Positions 17,202 through 26,150 of a stretch of DNA of 64,000 nucleotides are shown here, one piece after another (position 1 is the first letter of the stretch; every line of letters begins with the position of its first letter). The notes beneath the pieces are model-generated. The model saw only the letters and a list, made by a program, of their open reading frames with translations. It searched no databases and was not told where the DNA came from. The stretch comes from Novosphingobium sp. JCM 18896 (GTDB lineage Bacteria; Pseudomonadota; Alphaproteobacteria; Sphingomonadales; Sphingomonadaceae), in the NCBI RefSeq assembly GCF_025938095.1, contig NZ_JAPCZF010000009.1, positions 91,435 through 155,434 on the forward strand, written 5' to 3'. The translations under genes and the position numbers were made by a program.

Positions 17202-18344
17202 ATGGTGACGATCATCCGTGCCGTTGTAGGTGAGCCCGGCATTCCCGCCGGGTTCCCCATCCTGTTCGAGGCGAATATGGCCATCATCGAGCCGGCCTTT
17301 GCCTATCTGCTCGAACATGCCGAGGTTCATGGCCACTCCCAGGCCTCGGAGACGGTACGGACCTATGGCGAGCACCTGTACGAGTGGTTCGATGCGCTCG
17401 AGCAGTCCAACATCAGATGGGATGTCGCCGACGAGCATGTGCTCGCCGCTTTTCGATCCCGAATGCTCGAAGGGCCGAGCCAGCATACCGGACGGCCGTT
17501 TGCCGGCTCCACCATCAATGCCCGGGTTGCCACCGTCTATCGCTTCTATTCCTGGGCCCTCGATCACGACTTCATCCGGCATCGCGCGTTCCCGCGACCG
17601 TTGCAGATACGGCAGGGCAGGGGACCGCGTGTTGGGCCACAGATCAGACGCCGTTCGACCGGGAGCCTCACGGTCTCGGTCCCGGAGCAACTGCCACGAC
17701 CGATGCGCCCCGATGAGCTGGCAAGGCTGTTCGCGCAGCTTGCGCCGACCGCGCGCCTTGCAGGGGAGTGGGCGCTGTGCGCAGGCCTTCGACGCAAGGA
17801 ACTATGTGCTCTGGCGGTCGATCAGATACCGGATAGCTGGTCGCTTCACCCGGAAGAAACCCCGCTTGTGGGCGTGCCGCTCAGCATCACCAAGGGCGAC
17901 CGGCCGCGAACGGTCTATCCGCCGGTTCGCCTGCTTGATCGCACGCACTGGTATATCGGAGAGGACCGGGCCCGGATCGTGCGGCGCGCGCGCAATGCCG
18001 ATCCCCGCTACAGGGCGCCGCCCAATCTTCTCCTGAATGAACATGGCCGTGCGATGACGCGCAAACGCCTGACGGCGCTTCTGTCCGAGGCGTTCGCGGC
18101 CGCCGGGTTGCCCGGCACGCTGCATTGGCTCCGTCACACCTTTGCGATGGTGATGCTCACGCGACTTCAGATCCAGGCTCGTGCCAATCCGGCGCTGAAT
18201 CCGCTGAAGATCGTCCAGGTTCTGTTGGGCCATGCCTCGATCGCGACGACCGCCATCTACCTGCGCTGCGTCGAGCTGTACGAACCCGATATCAACGAGA
18301 GCCTTGCCTGGCTCTACGGCGAAGCGATCAACGATGCTGTCTGA
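17202..18344 (+). CDS. tnpA: Tyrosine recombinase, TnpA-like (Tn554 family)
   Basis: 380-aa site-specific recombinase. The catalytic domain shows the first Arg in CAGLRRKELCAL, the HxxR box in LHWLRHTFA, and LLGHASIATTAIYL with the second His and the nucleophilic Tyr. The N-terminal half is a SAM-like core-binding domain. GGAGG lies about 9 nt before the ATG. It overlaps the next recombinase gene by 11 bases. In Tn554, TnpA and TnpB together excise and insert the element without terminal repeats; the same job is inferred here. Confidence 0.85.
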   Translation: MVTIIRAVVGEPGIPAGFPILFEANMAIIEPAFAYLLEHAEVHGHSQASETVRTYGEHLYEWFDALEQSNIRWDVADEHVLAAFRSRMLEGPSQHTGRPFAGSTINARVATVYRFYSWALDHDFIRHRAFPRPLQIRQGRGPRVGPQIRRRSTGSLTVSVPEQLPRPMRPDELARLFAQLAPTARLAGEWALCAGLRRKELCALAVDQIPDSWSLHPEETPLVGVPLSITKGDRPRTVYPPVRLLDRTHWYIGEDRARIVRRARNADPRYRAPPNLLLNEHGRAMTRKRLTALLSEAFAAAGLPGTLHWLRHTFAMVMLTRLQIQARANPALNPLKIVQVLLGHASIATTAIYLRCVELYEPDINESLAWLYGEAINDAV

Positions 18345-20130
18345 GGGACGGATCGACCGCCGTATTGCGATCGATCGAGCGTCGACCGCGCAAGCGCCAG
18401 ATGATCGAGGCATCTCCTTTCGTGATGAATGGGGACAGGTCGTGCAGACGTTCGATCCGGTCGCCCTCGACATGCCACGTGACCTCACCTGCGCCTTTGT
18501 CGAGGCGTTCAGGGTTCATGATGCCGGATCTTCGATCTCCACACGACGCGGACGCTGGAGAGTGATCCGGCGCTTCGGTCGCTTCCTACGCACAGAAGGC
18601 GTAAGCTGCGCTGCTGATGTGAACGCCGGCACGATCCGGCGCTACATTGATGCGCTGGCACCCTCGAGAGAAGGCCGCCAGCTTAGCCGAGCCACGATGG
18701 CGCAACGCTTCGCCAGCCTAAAACCATTGCTCGAGCGCATCGAGCAGACCGATCCGGATCTGTTCGGGAGCGCGCTCGCGATCCCTTACAGTCCGTTCCC
18801 CAGCACGGGGTGGGCGCCAGAACCCAAAGCCCGGCTCACGGCAGCGGAAATGAAAACGATCCTCGCGGCCGCCTATGAAGAGATCGACATCGCATGGGCG
18901 CGGTTCCAGCGTGGCCAGAAGATCATCGCCTCTCCCCACCCCCCGGAGGGAACTGGTCCGGGAGAGCCGCTCGCGCGCTGGGTGTGGAAACTCCACCGGA
19001 TCGGCGGCGGCATCGCTCCCAGCGGCGAGGCAATCCGCGCTGCCGGGATCAACCCGAACTCGCTCGAGCATCATGGACGTCAGGAGGTGATCGCCCAGCA
19101 TTATCACTTGACCTCGCACACGATGGGGCCGTTCTTTGTCGCGCTGGCGATCCAGCTTGCCGCCAATCCCCAGCCTCTTCGGGCGATCCGCCGCGACTGC
19201 CTCGTGCCCCATCCACTCGATGATCATCGGGTCATGGTGGAATGGCTCAAGCAGCGGGGCGGTCGAACTCCGAAAATGCAGCGTCGGTCTTTCGACCGCC
19301 GTAAAATGCGATCCGCACCGCGTCTGATCGAAATGCTGCTGGCGATGACCGAGCCGCTGATCGCGCATGCTCCGCCCGAAGAACGGGAATGTCTGTTCCT
19401 GATCCGCTACCTGTCACGCGCCTATTATCGCAGGCACGACCATCCTGCCGGACTGATCGCGCCCGACAGCATCCCCGGGTTCATCAATCGCTTCATCGGC
19501 CGCACCAACCGGCGGATCGAACGCTGGAACACCGCACATCCCGAGCGGCCGAAGCCGCTGGTGCCCAAGTTCACGGCCTCGCAACTGCGCGGCAGCGTGG
19601 CCACGGAGCATTATCTGGCTTCTGGCGGCGACCTGCGCGCGGCAGGGACGGTTCTCAATCACGCCAGCCTCGTCACGACTGATCGTTACGTCGAGGGACC
19701 GGCCGCGCGCAAGCTCGAGCAGGAGACGATCGCGCGCCTTCAGAAGCTCATGGTGGCCTGGGTCTGCGGACCCGACTGGAAGGAGCCCGCCCGCCACGGC
19801 CCGGTAACGGCATTGTTCGGACACCGTTGTTTGGCGCCTGTCGAACAGGGTGCTGACGGAAATCCGCATCTCTGTCCGAGACTGCGAGGTTGCCTTGCCT
19901 GTCCGGGGTTGATCGTTCCGCTTGACGTCGAGCGGTTCGCGCGCGTGCTACAGGCCCTCCGGCACCTTCTCGACGCCCGCGATCAGATCGATCCGGCCCG
20001 CTGGGCGTTGTTCTATGCGCCCAGCCTGCAGGTGCTCGAACATGATCTTCTTCCGGTGTTTCCGCCCGACTTGAGGGAGGAGGCTGAACAACGGGCCGCG
20101 ATGCTCCCCGATCTCCCGGAACTGGAATGA
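18334..20130 (+). CDS. tnpB: Large tyrosine recombinase, TnpB-like
   Basis: 598-aa protein beginning inside the end of tnpA (ATGCTGTCTGA overlap). The frame is open 34 codons further upstream, but that is tnpA sequence. The C-terminal region resembles TnpB of Tn554-type elements: KFTASQLRGSVATEHYLASG replaces the HxxR box, then GTVLNHASLVTTDRYVEG carries the final His/Tyr segment. A cysteine-containing tail (CPRLRGCLACPG) is typical of these large recombinases. Some catalytic residues are unconventional, so it may depend on its partners for activity. Confidence 0.8.
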   Translation: MLSEGRIDRRIAIDRASTAQAPDDRGISFRDEWGQVVQTFDPVALDMPRDLTCAFVEAFRVHDAGSSISTRRGRWRVIRRFGRFLRTEGVSCAADVNAGTIRRYIDALAPSREGRQLSRATMAQRFASLKPLLERIEQTDPDLFGSALAIPYSPFPSTGWAPEPKARLTAAEMKTILAAAYEEIDIAWARFQRGQKIIASPHPPEGTGPGEPLARWVWKLHRIGGGIAPSGEAIRAAGINPNSLEHHGRQEVIAQHYHLTSHTMGPFFVALAIQLAANPQPLRAIRRDCLVPHPLDDHRVMVEWLKQRGGRTPKMQRRSFDRRKMRSAPRLIEMLLAMTEPLIAHAPPEERECLFLIRYLSRAYYRRHDHPAGLIAPDSIPGFINRFIGRTNRRIERWNTAHPERPKPLVPKFTASQLRGSVATEHYLASGGDLRAAGTVLNHASLVTTDRYVEGPAARKLEQETIARLQKLMVAWVCGPDWKEPARHGPVTALFGHRCLAPVEQGADGNPHLCPRLRGCLACPGLIVPLDVERFARVLQALRHLLDARDQIDPARWALFYAPSLQVLEHDLLPVFPPDLREEAEQRAAMLPDLPELE

Positions 20131-21974
20131 GCGTTCCACTCCTCGCCTTGCCGCAGGCTTCGCTTCGCGTCTCTCCGCACTCGATGTTCGGCGACGACCA
20201 TTGGCAGATGGCAACAGGCGTCGTGGGTCAACGGGACACCACCTTCCGCGTCGACTGGGGGTTCACACTGCCCGACGGAAGCCGGTTCAACGAGCCGCGC
20301 TGGCGGACGCTGCGCGAGGCGAGCAAGCATCTGCTCTGGTCGTTGCACAGCGATCCACCTCCCGGCCGATCCGCGCTCTCGTTACGTTCGCTTGGAACGC
20401 AGGGAACGCTCCAGCGGGTCGTGCTGGAATGGATGGCGGCCCGCGGCCTGGCTCGATGGTCGGAACTGAATGACGAGGCCATCCGGCATTTGTTCGACGA
20501 TCTCGCCCAGCGTCCGAGAGACAATGGCACGATGGCGCTATCGACCGCGAGCAATTACCGCACGCTGCTGCGGGCGTTTTACCAGCAGCGTGAGAAGCTT
20601 CCCGACACCCCGAAATCCGCGCCGCCCGCGCTCAATGAGCTGGGCCGGTGGCGCCCGGTCGAGCGGTGGCCCTATACGCCTGATGAGATCGCAGTGCCGC
20701 TCGTTGCGGGAGCGCTCCATCTCATCGGCGAGCCAGCCGATGCCATCCTTCAGATGCGTGACGACATACAGGCGTTGCACGATGCGGCGTCCGCAAAAGG
20801 GCATGCAAAACCGGGGCGTTCCAGGCGCATACGCCGATACCTGCACGCTGCTCCACCGATCGAGTTTGTTCCTGGGCAGACTCAGCCGCTGACGGTCCAG
20901 CCGATGCTCACCTTCAATGGCATGGTGGCCCGTCTCTACGAGGCTTGCTTCATTGTCATCGCCTATCTCGTCGGGCCGCGCGCTTCGGAAATCCTGTCGC
21001 TGGAAGCCGGTTGCATCGAGAGGGTGAAGGGCGAGCAGCAGGAGATGTTCGCCTATCTGACCGGCACGATCCGAAAGGACGCTCCAGGGAACGGAATGCT
21101 GCATCGCTGGATCGCCCCCGAACCCGCCGTTCGCGCCATCGAAGTTCTCGAGCGCCTATCAGCACCATGGCGAGCGATCGACGGCCGACAATATCTCTGG
21201 CTGCTCCAGGTCCGCCCGGGGAGCGCGATCCGAACCTCGGCATTGCCGATCGAGCCGCTCACCAGTTCGGCTATGAATATTCGCCTGAATGACGGCATTG
21301 GGGCCGCGCTTCGCCTTCCCGAAATCAACGGTGAAAGCTGGAGACTGGCCACCCACCAGGGTCGCAAGACGTTCGCGCGGTTCGTAGGACGGCGCGACAG
21401 GACCGGCCTCGCGGCATTGGCCAAGCATCTCGGGCATGTGACCCGCGGCATGACCGACCGCGCCTATGTCGGCACGGACTTCGAACTCGCCGACCTGGTC
21501 GACGCCCAGGCGGCACGAGAAACCCGCGCCGCGCTCGAAGAGTTGCTGGTCGCGCCTCGCCTGGGCGGCAAGGCCGGGCGCGATCTCGCGGCGCGATCGC
21601 CGTTCCGCGGTCGCACGCACGATGGCGACCTCGATGCCTACATCACCCGCCTGCTGGCCGATACCGACATCAGGCTCGATGTCTGCGACTGGGGCTACTG
21701 CCTCTACCGTCGGGAGACGTCGGCTTGCCTCGGGTCCGACAAAGAGCCCAATCCCGTTCTCCGCACGCAGGGCACCTGCGTCACTTGCGCGAACTTCGCA
21801 GTGAGCGAACGTCACAAGCCGGTCTGGGAAGCCCGCCTGAAACGAAACCTGACTCTCCTGGAAAGAACCGACCTTGACCCTGAAAGCCGAAATCTGGCGA
21901 TCACGCGGGTCGAGGAGAGCCGCCGCGTGATCGACGATCTCGATTTGCAGCCCGCCGATGGCAACCTCGGCTGA
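20127..21974 (+). CDS. Second large tyrosine recombinase of the transposon
   Basis: 615-aa recombinase coupled to the previous gene by an ATGA overlap. Visible motifs are YLVGPRASEILSL (first Arg), ATHQGRKTFARF (replacing HxxR) and LAKHLGHVTRGMTDRAYVG (His and Tyr). A cysteine cluster near the C-terminus (CDWGYCLYR, CVTCANF) resembles the zinc-like tails of TnpB proteins. Tn554 itself has only two recombinases, so this third one marks a distinct subgroup. Confidence 0.8.
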   Translation: MSVPLLALPQASLRVSPHSMFGDDHWQMATGVVGQRDTTFRVDWGFTLPDGSRFNEPRWRTLREASKHLLWSLHSDPPPGRSALSLRSLGTQGTLQRVVLEWMAARGLARWSELNDEAIRHLFDDLAQRPRDNGTMALSTASNYRTLLRAFYQQREKLPDTPKSAPPALNELGRWRPVERWPYTPDEIAVPLVAGALHLIGEPADAILQMRDDIQALHDAASAKGHAKPGRSRRIRRYLHAAPPIEFVPGQTQPLTVQPMLTFNGMVARLYEACFIVIAYLVGPRASEILSLEAGCIERVKGEQQEMFAYLTGTIRKDAPGNGMLHRWIAPEPAVRAIEVLERLSAPWRAIDGRQYLWLLQVRPGSAIRTSALPIEPLTSSAMNIRLNDGIGAALRLPEINGESWRLATHQGRKTFARFVGRRDRTGLAALAKHLGHVTRGMTDRAYVGTDFELADLVDAQAARETRAALEELLVAPRLGGKAGRDLAARSPFRGRTHDGDLDAYITRLLADTDIRLDVCDWGYCLYRRETSACLGSDKEPNPVLRTQGTCVTCANFAVSERHKPVWEARLKRNLTLLERTDLDPESRNLAITRVEESRRVIDDLDLQPADGNLG

Positions 21975-22398
21975 TACTCCCCAAGGGCGTCGCCGCGAGC
22001 GGGTCGCTGCCCGCCTGCGGGAAGCTCTCGCCGTGTTGCGCGCCGATCCTGAATCCGAAATCTCCGTTGCGGCGCTGGCCCGGCACGCCGGCATCGGACG
22101 CAACGCGCTCTACACCAATCATCGCGCTGTGCTTGAAGATCTCCGTGCCCTTCAGGCTGAACGATCTCCGGCTTCGGGTCAAGATGAGGTTCCAAAGCTG
22201 GATGGAGGAAAGGGGGAGGCGGAGGTACGGGTCCGGGTGCTGGCCACCGAGAATGCCTCTCTCTTGCGGCGCGCGTTGATCGCGGAGACCCGCGCGAAGC
22301 GGTTGGAGGAGCGCAATGCCGATCTTGTCCGCGAGCTTCGAGACCGACGCAATGTTGCTATGCTGCCGATCACCCCACCGAATGCGTCCGAAGAATAG
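21958..22398 (+). CDS. tnpC: TnpC-like small DNA-binding coiled-coil protein (DUF6262-like)
   Basis: 146-aa protein overlapping the preceding recombinase by 17 bases. The N-terminal third holds a helix-turn-helix (ISVAALARHAGIGRNALY, about 39-56). The C-terminal half is a heptad-rich coiled coil (LLRRALIAETRAKRLEERN). This matches TnpC of Tn554-type elements, which affects efficiency and orientation of transposition. It is the last gene of the element. Confidence 0.7.
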   Translation: MATSADTPQGRRRERVAARLREALAVLRADPESEISVAALARHAGIGRNALYTNHRAVLEDLRALQAERSPASGQDEVPKLDGGKGEAEVRVRVLATENASLLRRALIAETRAKRLEERNADLVRELRDRRNVAMLPITPPNASEE

Positions 22399-22409
22399 CC
22401 GCGCGCGGG

Positions 22410-22431
22410 GCTAACCAGACGTCCGGTTAGC
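22410..22431 (+). terminator. Hairpin at the end of the recombinase operon
   Basis: GCTAACC (22410-22416) pairs with GGTTAGC (22425-22431) around an 8-nt loop, and GC-rich flanks add pairing. It lies 11 bp after the last recombinase-module gene. There is no T-run, so a subterminal transposon site is an alternative; the word GCTAACCC also occurs near the left end at 13874. The rest of 22432-22630 shows no gene. Confidence 0.45.
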
Positions 22432-22630
22432 GAGCGCGCCCGAAAACCCTTCAAGGTCAGCCCGCTGGGCCTAATCGGACAGGCAGAACCAGACCTAAGA
22501 CCTCGACCACGATCAGCTTACCGAGTGCTGGGTCGAGCAATGGGCGGCAGACCTCTGCCAGGCCAGTTAGGGAGAGGAGAGGGAGGGAAATTTCGGCCCG
22601 CCAGATTTGGTGGGAAGTCGGGAGCCTCCC

Positions 22631-23959
22631 ATGGACTGCAACACCATCGACGTGACGAATCCGGAAACCTGGCTTCGGCGCGGGCGGAGCCCGGCCGAGG
22701 CCGCAGCTCTCGCCGCCGCCTGGCAGGACTATCCCGATTTGCCCATCAGCGCGCCGGCGGATGAACGAATGGCGCGCACCCACGCCAGGACGATCGCCAT
22801 GCGTCCCATCTTCGAGGCCATGCGCGTGCGCACCGAGGCCGAGCGCCAGAGCAAGAACTTCGCTTTCGTCTCGGGTCAGATCGCCGACGGCAGGGCCAGC
22901 GAACAGGACAAGGCGATCGTGCGGGCCCGGGACGATTACGGCTACGACTGGGATCGAGCGGTGCAGTTTGCGCAGGGCTGGTACGCGGCAATCGCTGGAT
23001 GGAATCACCGGTGCACCGTGGCTGGCCGGAGCGACGCTCACGGGGCGTTGAAGGCAGCATACGATCACGGCTTTGCTGACGGTGGCGGTGACATCAGCGA
23101 TCTGTTCGACGCTGCCCGTCGGGCGAACCTCGCCAGGGAAGATACAAGCGTGCGCCAATCCGCGCCTACTTCGCAATCCAGCGGCAAGCTCCGGCCGAGC
23201 CAATGGCCCATACCTCAGGACGGACATCGGCCGGTGTCGTGGGAGCGCCGGATCGTCATTCTGACAGAACTCGACCTTCTTCCGCCATTGGGGCGCGGCA
23301 ACAGGCCGTCACGCCGACCGAGCGCGCTTCATCTCGCGCGCGAGCGCTCGGCAGAAGCACTCTCGATCCTCGTTTTGACCAGGACTGGATTTGTCGAGGC
23401 GGAGGATGCCGTCCCCTGTTCCCACACGATAACCGCGGCCGAGGCCGAAATTCTGATCGCAGACGACGCCGTAAGGGCCCAGCTGAAGGCAAGACTGGCC
23501 GCTCGCGAATGCGATGATCTGCTGGTTACCGCTCAAGGCGAGTTCCTGCGTGTCCTCGACGCACTGAGCGATGCGTTCCCCGTCATGCGCACGATGGAAA
23601 GGACGCGCAACACGCCGCTCCAGCAGCGCGCCCACCTTGAAATCTGGCTCGCTCGAGGCCGGATGCCGGGGCAAAATCTGGGTGCAGGTCACATTCGCTG
23701 GAGCAAGGCGAGCAAAGGACTGACGGCAAAGCTTGGAGAGTTCACAGCCCGCTACGCGGGCCCGGCTGCAGAATGGGGGCACCTCATCCGCGTGAGCCTT
23801 GAGGACGGCTCGATCGCTGACGGTTTTGTCACGGCCGACCATTCACCGTTGGCGCCTGAGATCCGTATCTCCAGCAAGGCCCGCCTGCGGCTCGAAATGG
23901 CCCAGGCGCTGCGCGCCTTTGGCGGCGCGACGCGCCTTAGCGAACGGTTCCCGTTCTGA
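22631..23959 (+). CDS. Conserved hypothetical protein
   Basis: 442-aa soluble protein I cannot assign. The start ATG 22631 has GGGAG 7 nt upstream. The N-terminal half contains WLRRGRSPAEAAALAAAWQDYP and a DYGYDWDRAVQFAQGWYAAIAGW region. The second half has alternating helices and an EWGHLIRVSLEDGSIADG beta segment. There are no membrane helices or metal motifs. It is the first backbone gene to the right of the transposon and was probably downstream of the TGT/DpdA-like gene before insertion. Confidence 0.65.
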   Translation: MDCNTIDVTNPETWLRRGRSPAEAAALAAAWQDYPDLPISAPADERMARTHARTIAMRPIFEAMRVRTEAERQSKNFAFVSGQIADGRASEQDKAIVRARDDYGYDWDRAVQFAQGWYAAIAGWNHRCTVAGRSDAHGALKAAYDHGFADGGGDISDLFDAARRANLAREDTSVRQSAPTSQSSGKLRPSQWPIPQDGHRPVSWERRIVILTELDLLPPLGRGNRPSRRPSALHLARERSAEALSILVLTRTGFVEAEDAVPCSHTITAAEAEILIADDAVRAQLKARLAARECDDLLVTAQGEFLRVLDALSDAFPVMRTMERTRNTPLQQRAHLEIWLARGRMPGQNLGAGHIRWSKASKGLTAKLGEFTARYAGPAAEWGHLIRVSLEDGSIADGFVTADHSPLAPEIRISSKARLRLEMAQALRAFGGATRLSERFPF

Positions 23960-24007
23960 GCCCCGCGCGAAACCACTTCCCTTCGGAAATTCAACCAGGA
24001 GCTTCGC

Positions 24008-24307
24008 ATGGAAATCGCGAAAATGATGGTGCTTGGCACCGTTCACATGAGCCCGAAGACGGCAAAGGAGTGGATCCCGAACTGTCCGTGGGCCTGCTAT
24101 GACAAGGGAGACTATGGTTGGTTCATGTACGTCTGTGATGACGTAGGCATCACGGAAGACGACGGTGTGCCGGCTGAGATCCGGTCCGCTATTCACGTCG
24201 CAAAGCGCGAAGGGTGCGACTGGATCATGTGGGACTGTGACGGTCCGCAGGTCGAAGAGCTTCCCGACTACGATTGGTCCGCCGCGACCGCGATGGTGCT
24301 TTCATGA
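24008..24307 (+). CDS. Small acidic protein (DUF5983-like)
   Basis: 99-aa acidic protein, rich in Trp, Asp and Cys (WIPNCPWACYDKGDYGWFMYV; DWIMWDCDGPQVEELPDYDW). The composition and the C-terminal DxDG...LP-YDW pattern recall DUF5983 proteins of plasmids, an identification from memory. AGGAG lies just before the ATG. Its stop overlaps the start of the PP-loop gene (ATGA), so the two are coupled. Confidence 0.65.
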   Translation: MEIAKMMVLGTVHMSPKTAKEWIPNCPWACYDKGDYGWFMYVCDDVGITEDDGVPAEIRSAIHVAKREGCDWIMWDCDGPQVEELPDYDWSAATAMVLS

Positions 24308-25293
24308 ACGCGATCGCCCCTCCGCCAATGACATCGGGCCGTCCGCGAAGGCCGATCGACTTCCTCTCGCTTGCGCGTCCGCGGGCCGTGCTTTCCTACG
24401 GCGTCGGCGTGGACTCGACCGCGCTTCTCCCCGAGCTCGTGAGCCAAGGCCGACCGCCCGATCTCGTGCTGACCGCCGATCCCGGCGCCGAGAAACCTGA
24501 GACCTACGCCTATCTCGAAATCATGCGCGACTGGATGGCGAGGCGCGACATCGAATTCCATGTCGTGCGCTACGTCACCAAGCGCTTCAAGAACTACCCG
24601 CCCTATGCCGATCTTGCAGGCTCACTCCTCACGAACGGCTGCCTTCCCAGCATCGCGTTCGGACGATCGTCCTGCTCGCTCAAATACAAGGCGGCGCCCC
24701 AGGAGGCCTTCATCAAGCGGTGGCAACCGGCGATCGACACGTGGGCGCGCGGCGAGAAGGTAACCCGCTACATTGGCTACGACGCCGGGAAGCGGGATGG
24801 GCAACGCTACGCCCATGCCGCGACGATCGCCGATCCATTCTTCGACAATCGCTACCCGCTGCGAGACTGGGGATGGAATCGACAGGCCTGCGAGGATCGC
24901 ATCCGCGCCGAGGGTCTCCCGGTTCCGCCCAAGTCGAGCTGCGTGTTCTGCACCGCGATGAAGCCCGACGAGGTGCGGGCACTGCCCGCCTACTGGTTGC
25001 GCATGATTGTCCTCATTGAAGCCCGCGCGGCCCCGCGGTTGCAGACCGTCGAAGGTCTTTGGCGACGATCGACGAAAACCAAGCCTGGCAGGATGACGGA
25101 CTTCATTCGTGTAGAGCGCCTGCTCCCCGAGGCCGAGATCGACGAGATAGTTGCCTCTGCCCCGACCTCGTTGGTGCGCTTCCAGGAGATGGCCGCCCAC
25201 TACGATCTCGACAACAGACCCTCGCTCGAGACCTGGCTGCAGCGCTTTCACGCTCGAAGAGGGTCTGAAGAAGCGCGTGGCGGTGTCATGTAA
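24304..25293 (+). CDS. PP-loop / PAPS reductase-family enzyme
   Basis: 329-aa member of the adenine nucleotide alpha-hydrolase (PP-loop) superfamily. The pyrophosphate loop is SYGVGVDST at 31-39, a variant of SGGxDST. Further motifs are SSCSLKYKAAPQ and a C-terminal cysteine pair C213-x2-C216 (SSCVFC). In this superfamily, enzymes activate substrates by adenylation in sulphate reduction, tRNA thiolation, DNA phosphorothioation or 7-deazaguanine synthesis. It lacks a fused FAD synthase or DndC features I could recognise. Together with the TGT/DpdA-like gene at 12876 it could belong to a nucleic-acid modification pathway (inference). Confidence 0.75.
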   Translation: MNAIAPPPMTSGRPRRPIDFLSLARPRAVLSYGVGVDSTALLPELVSQGRPPDLVLTADPGAEKPETYAYLEIMRDWMARRDIEFHVVRYVTKRFKNYPPYADLAGSLLTNGCLPSIAFGRSSCSLKYKAAPQEAFIKRWQPAIDTWARGEKVTRYIGYDAGKRDGQRYAHAATIADPFFDNRYPLRDWGWNRQACEDRIRAEGLPVPPKSSCVFCTAMKPDEVRALPAYWLRMIVLIEARAAPRLQTVEGLWRRSTKTKPGRMTDFIRVERLLPEAEIDEIVASAPTSLVRFQEMAAHYDLDNRPSLETWLQRFHARRGSEEARGGVM

Positions 25294-25366
25294 CGCGAGG
25301 AATTTCTGCGCAGGGGATCAAAGGTGGAGTGGGAGGGCCGCGGCGATCTAGCTGAAAGGAACGGCC

Positions 25367-25723
25367 ATGCTCGCTACCACCCAAGCAACGACAGAGACGA
25401 TCGCCCGGCTCAACGATCGAGCCCGCCAAGGTCTCGACCGCACCGCCAGGATAGTCATAACCGCAAATCTGCTGGCGCAGATTTCGGACGGAACGTTTCC
25501 TGGCGACGTTGTCGCACAGGCGAGGGTCATGAAAGCAGCTCGAGAATGCACCTTCACTTCGAGCTCGCCCGAGAGGGACTTCTCCAGCTTCGAGATCGAC
25601 GGCGTGCAGGCCTGTCTCAAAATCGATTACTACGACCTCTGCCTCGAATTTGGATCGGATGATCCTGCAGATGCATCGGTCACCCGCAGGGTCATCACCA
25701 TCATGGCCAGGGAGGACTACTGA
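25367..25723 (+). CDS. DUF3768 protein
   Basis: 118-aa protein matching DUF3768 as I know it: IARLNDRARQGL, RIVITANL, the KIDYYDLCLEFGSDDPAD core, and a C-terminal RVITIMAREDY. The family is widespread on alphaproteobacterial plasmids; its role is unknown. GAAAGG precedes the ATG. Its TGA overlaps the ATG of the next small gene (TGATG), indicating coupling. Confidence 0.85.
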   Translation: MLATTQATTETIARLNDRARQGLDRTARIVITANLLAQISDGTFPGDVVAQARVMKAARECTFTSSSPERDFSSFEIDGVQACLKIDYYDLCLEFGSDDPADASVTRRVITIMAREDY

Positions 25724-25917
25724 TGCGCCCCCTCACACCCGCAAGTCCGCGCGCGAAGCGCCAGATAGACGAAGCCTTGCAACTTATGAGACGGGCCCGC
25801 AAACTCCTTCGCGAAGCCGGCACTCCCAAAGCGACACAGAAGATCAGTATTGCGATTAACAGCGTCGAGGGTGCGCGCCGACATTGCGATCGCCGACCGA
25901 TGATCTCGGAGCCTTAG
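25723..25917 (+). CDS. Small basic hypothetical protein
   Basis: 64-aa basic, helical protein (KRQIDEALQLMRRARKLLREAG) whose ATG overlaps the DUF3768 stop. No family recognised. The coupling on both sides (next start 3 bp after its stop codon) supports it as a real gene, possibly nucleic-acid binding given its charge. Confidence 0.55.
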   Translation: MRPLTPASPRAKRQIDEALQLMRRARKLLREAGTPKATQKISIAINSVEGARRHCDRRPMISEP

Positions 25918-25919
25918 TC

Positions 25920-26150
25920 ATGGATAGCAATTTTCATTCTCCTGAATTTCCGCCGGTAGTCGACGCTGAAGCGTCCGCGATTGCCGCGGGCTTTACGAAG
26001 GCCGTGATCGCTGACAGCTCGCAGCATACGCTCGAATTGCTCATCAAGCCCGATACGGACCTTGATGGCACTTTTGAGGCATACGATCGGAGCGAGAACG
26101 AGATGCTCTCCGTCAATGGCTGGCTGTTCGATATCAGTCTGGACACTTGA
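25920..26150 (+). CDS. Small acidic hypothetical protein
   Basis: 76-aa acidic protein starting at ATG 25920, three bases after the preceding stop codon. It contains EASAIAAGFTKAVIADSSQH and a strand-rich end (ENEMLSVNGWLFDISLDT). There is no Shine-Dalgarno of its own; translation is likely coupled. Family unknown. It ends the run that started at 22631; a terminator follows at 26329. Confidence 0.55.
   Translation: MDSNFHSPEFPPVVDAEASAIAAGFTKAVIADSSQHTLELLIKPDTDLDGTFEAYDRSENEMLSVNGWLFDISLDT

Larger units (their letters stand above)
13828..22482. mobile_element. Tn554-like transposon carrying an arsenic resistance operon
   Basis: The block contains a leftward ars operon and, facing away from it, three overlapping tyrosine recombinase genes plus a small coiled-coil gene. 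This is the tnpA-tnpB-tnpC arrangement of Tn554-type elements with one extra large recombinase. It separates two stretches of similar backbone genes. Boundaries are estimates based on imperfect inverted sequences CTGTCTCATTAGG (13828-13840) and CCTAATCGGACAG (22470-22482), which match at 11 of 13 positions. Tn554 relatives usually lack long terminal repeats, so the ends could be tens of bases off. Confidence 0.6.

Noticed and set aside
17202..22398. Recombinase-in-trio (RIT) element
   Set aside because: RIT recombinases are each about 300-400 aa. Here two are about 600 aa and a TnpC-like gene follows, which fits Tn554 relatives better.
24304..25293. PP-loop enzyme as a chromosomal cysH (PAPS reductase)
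   Set aside because: The loop is the variant SYGVGVDST, cysteine placement differs, and no sulphate assimilation genes are nearby.
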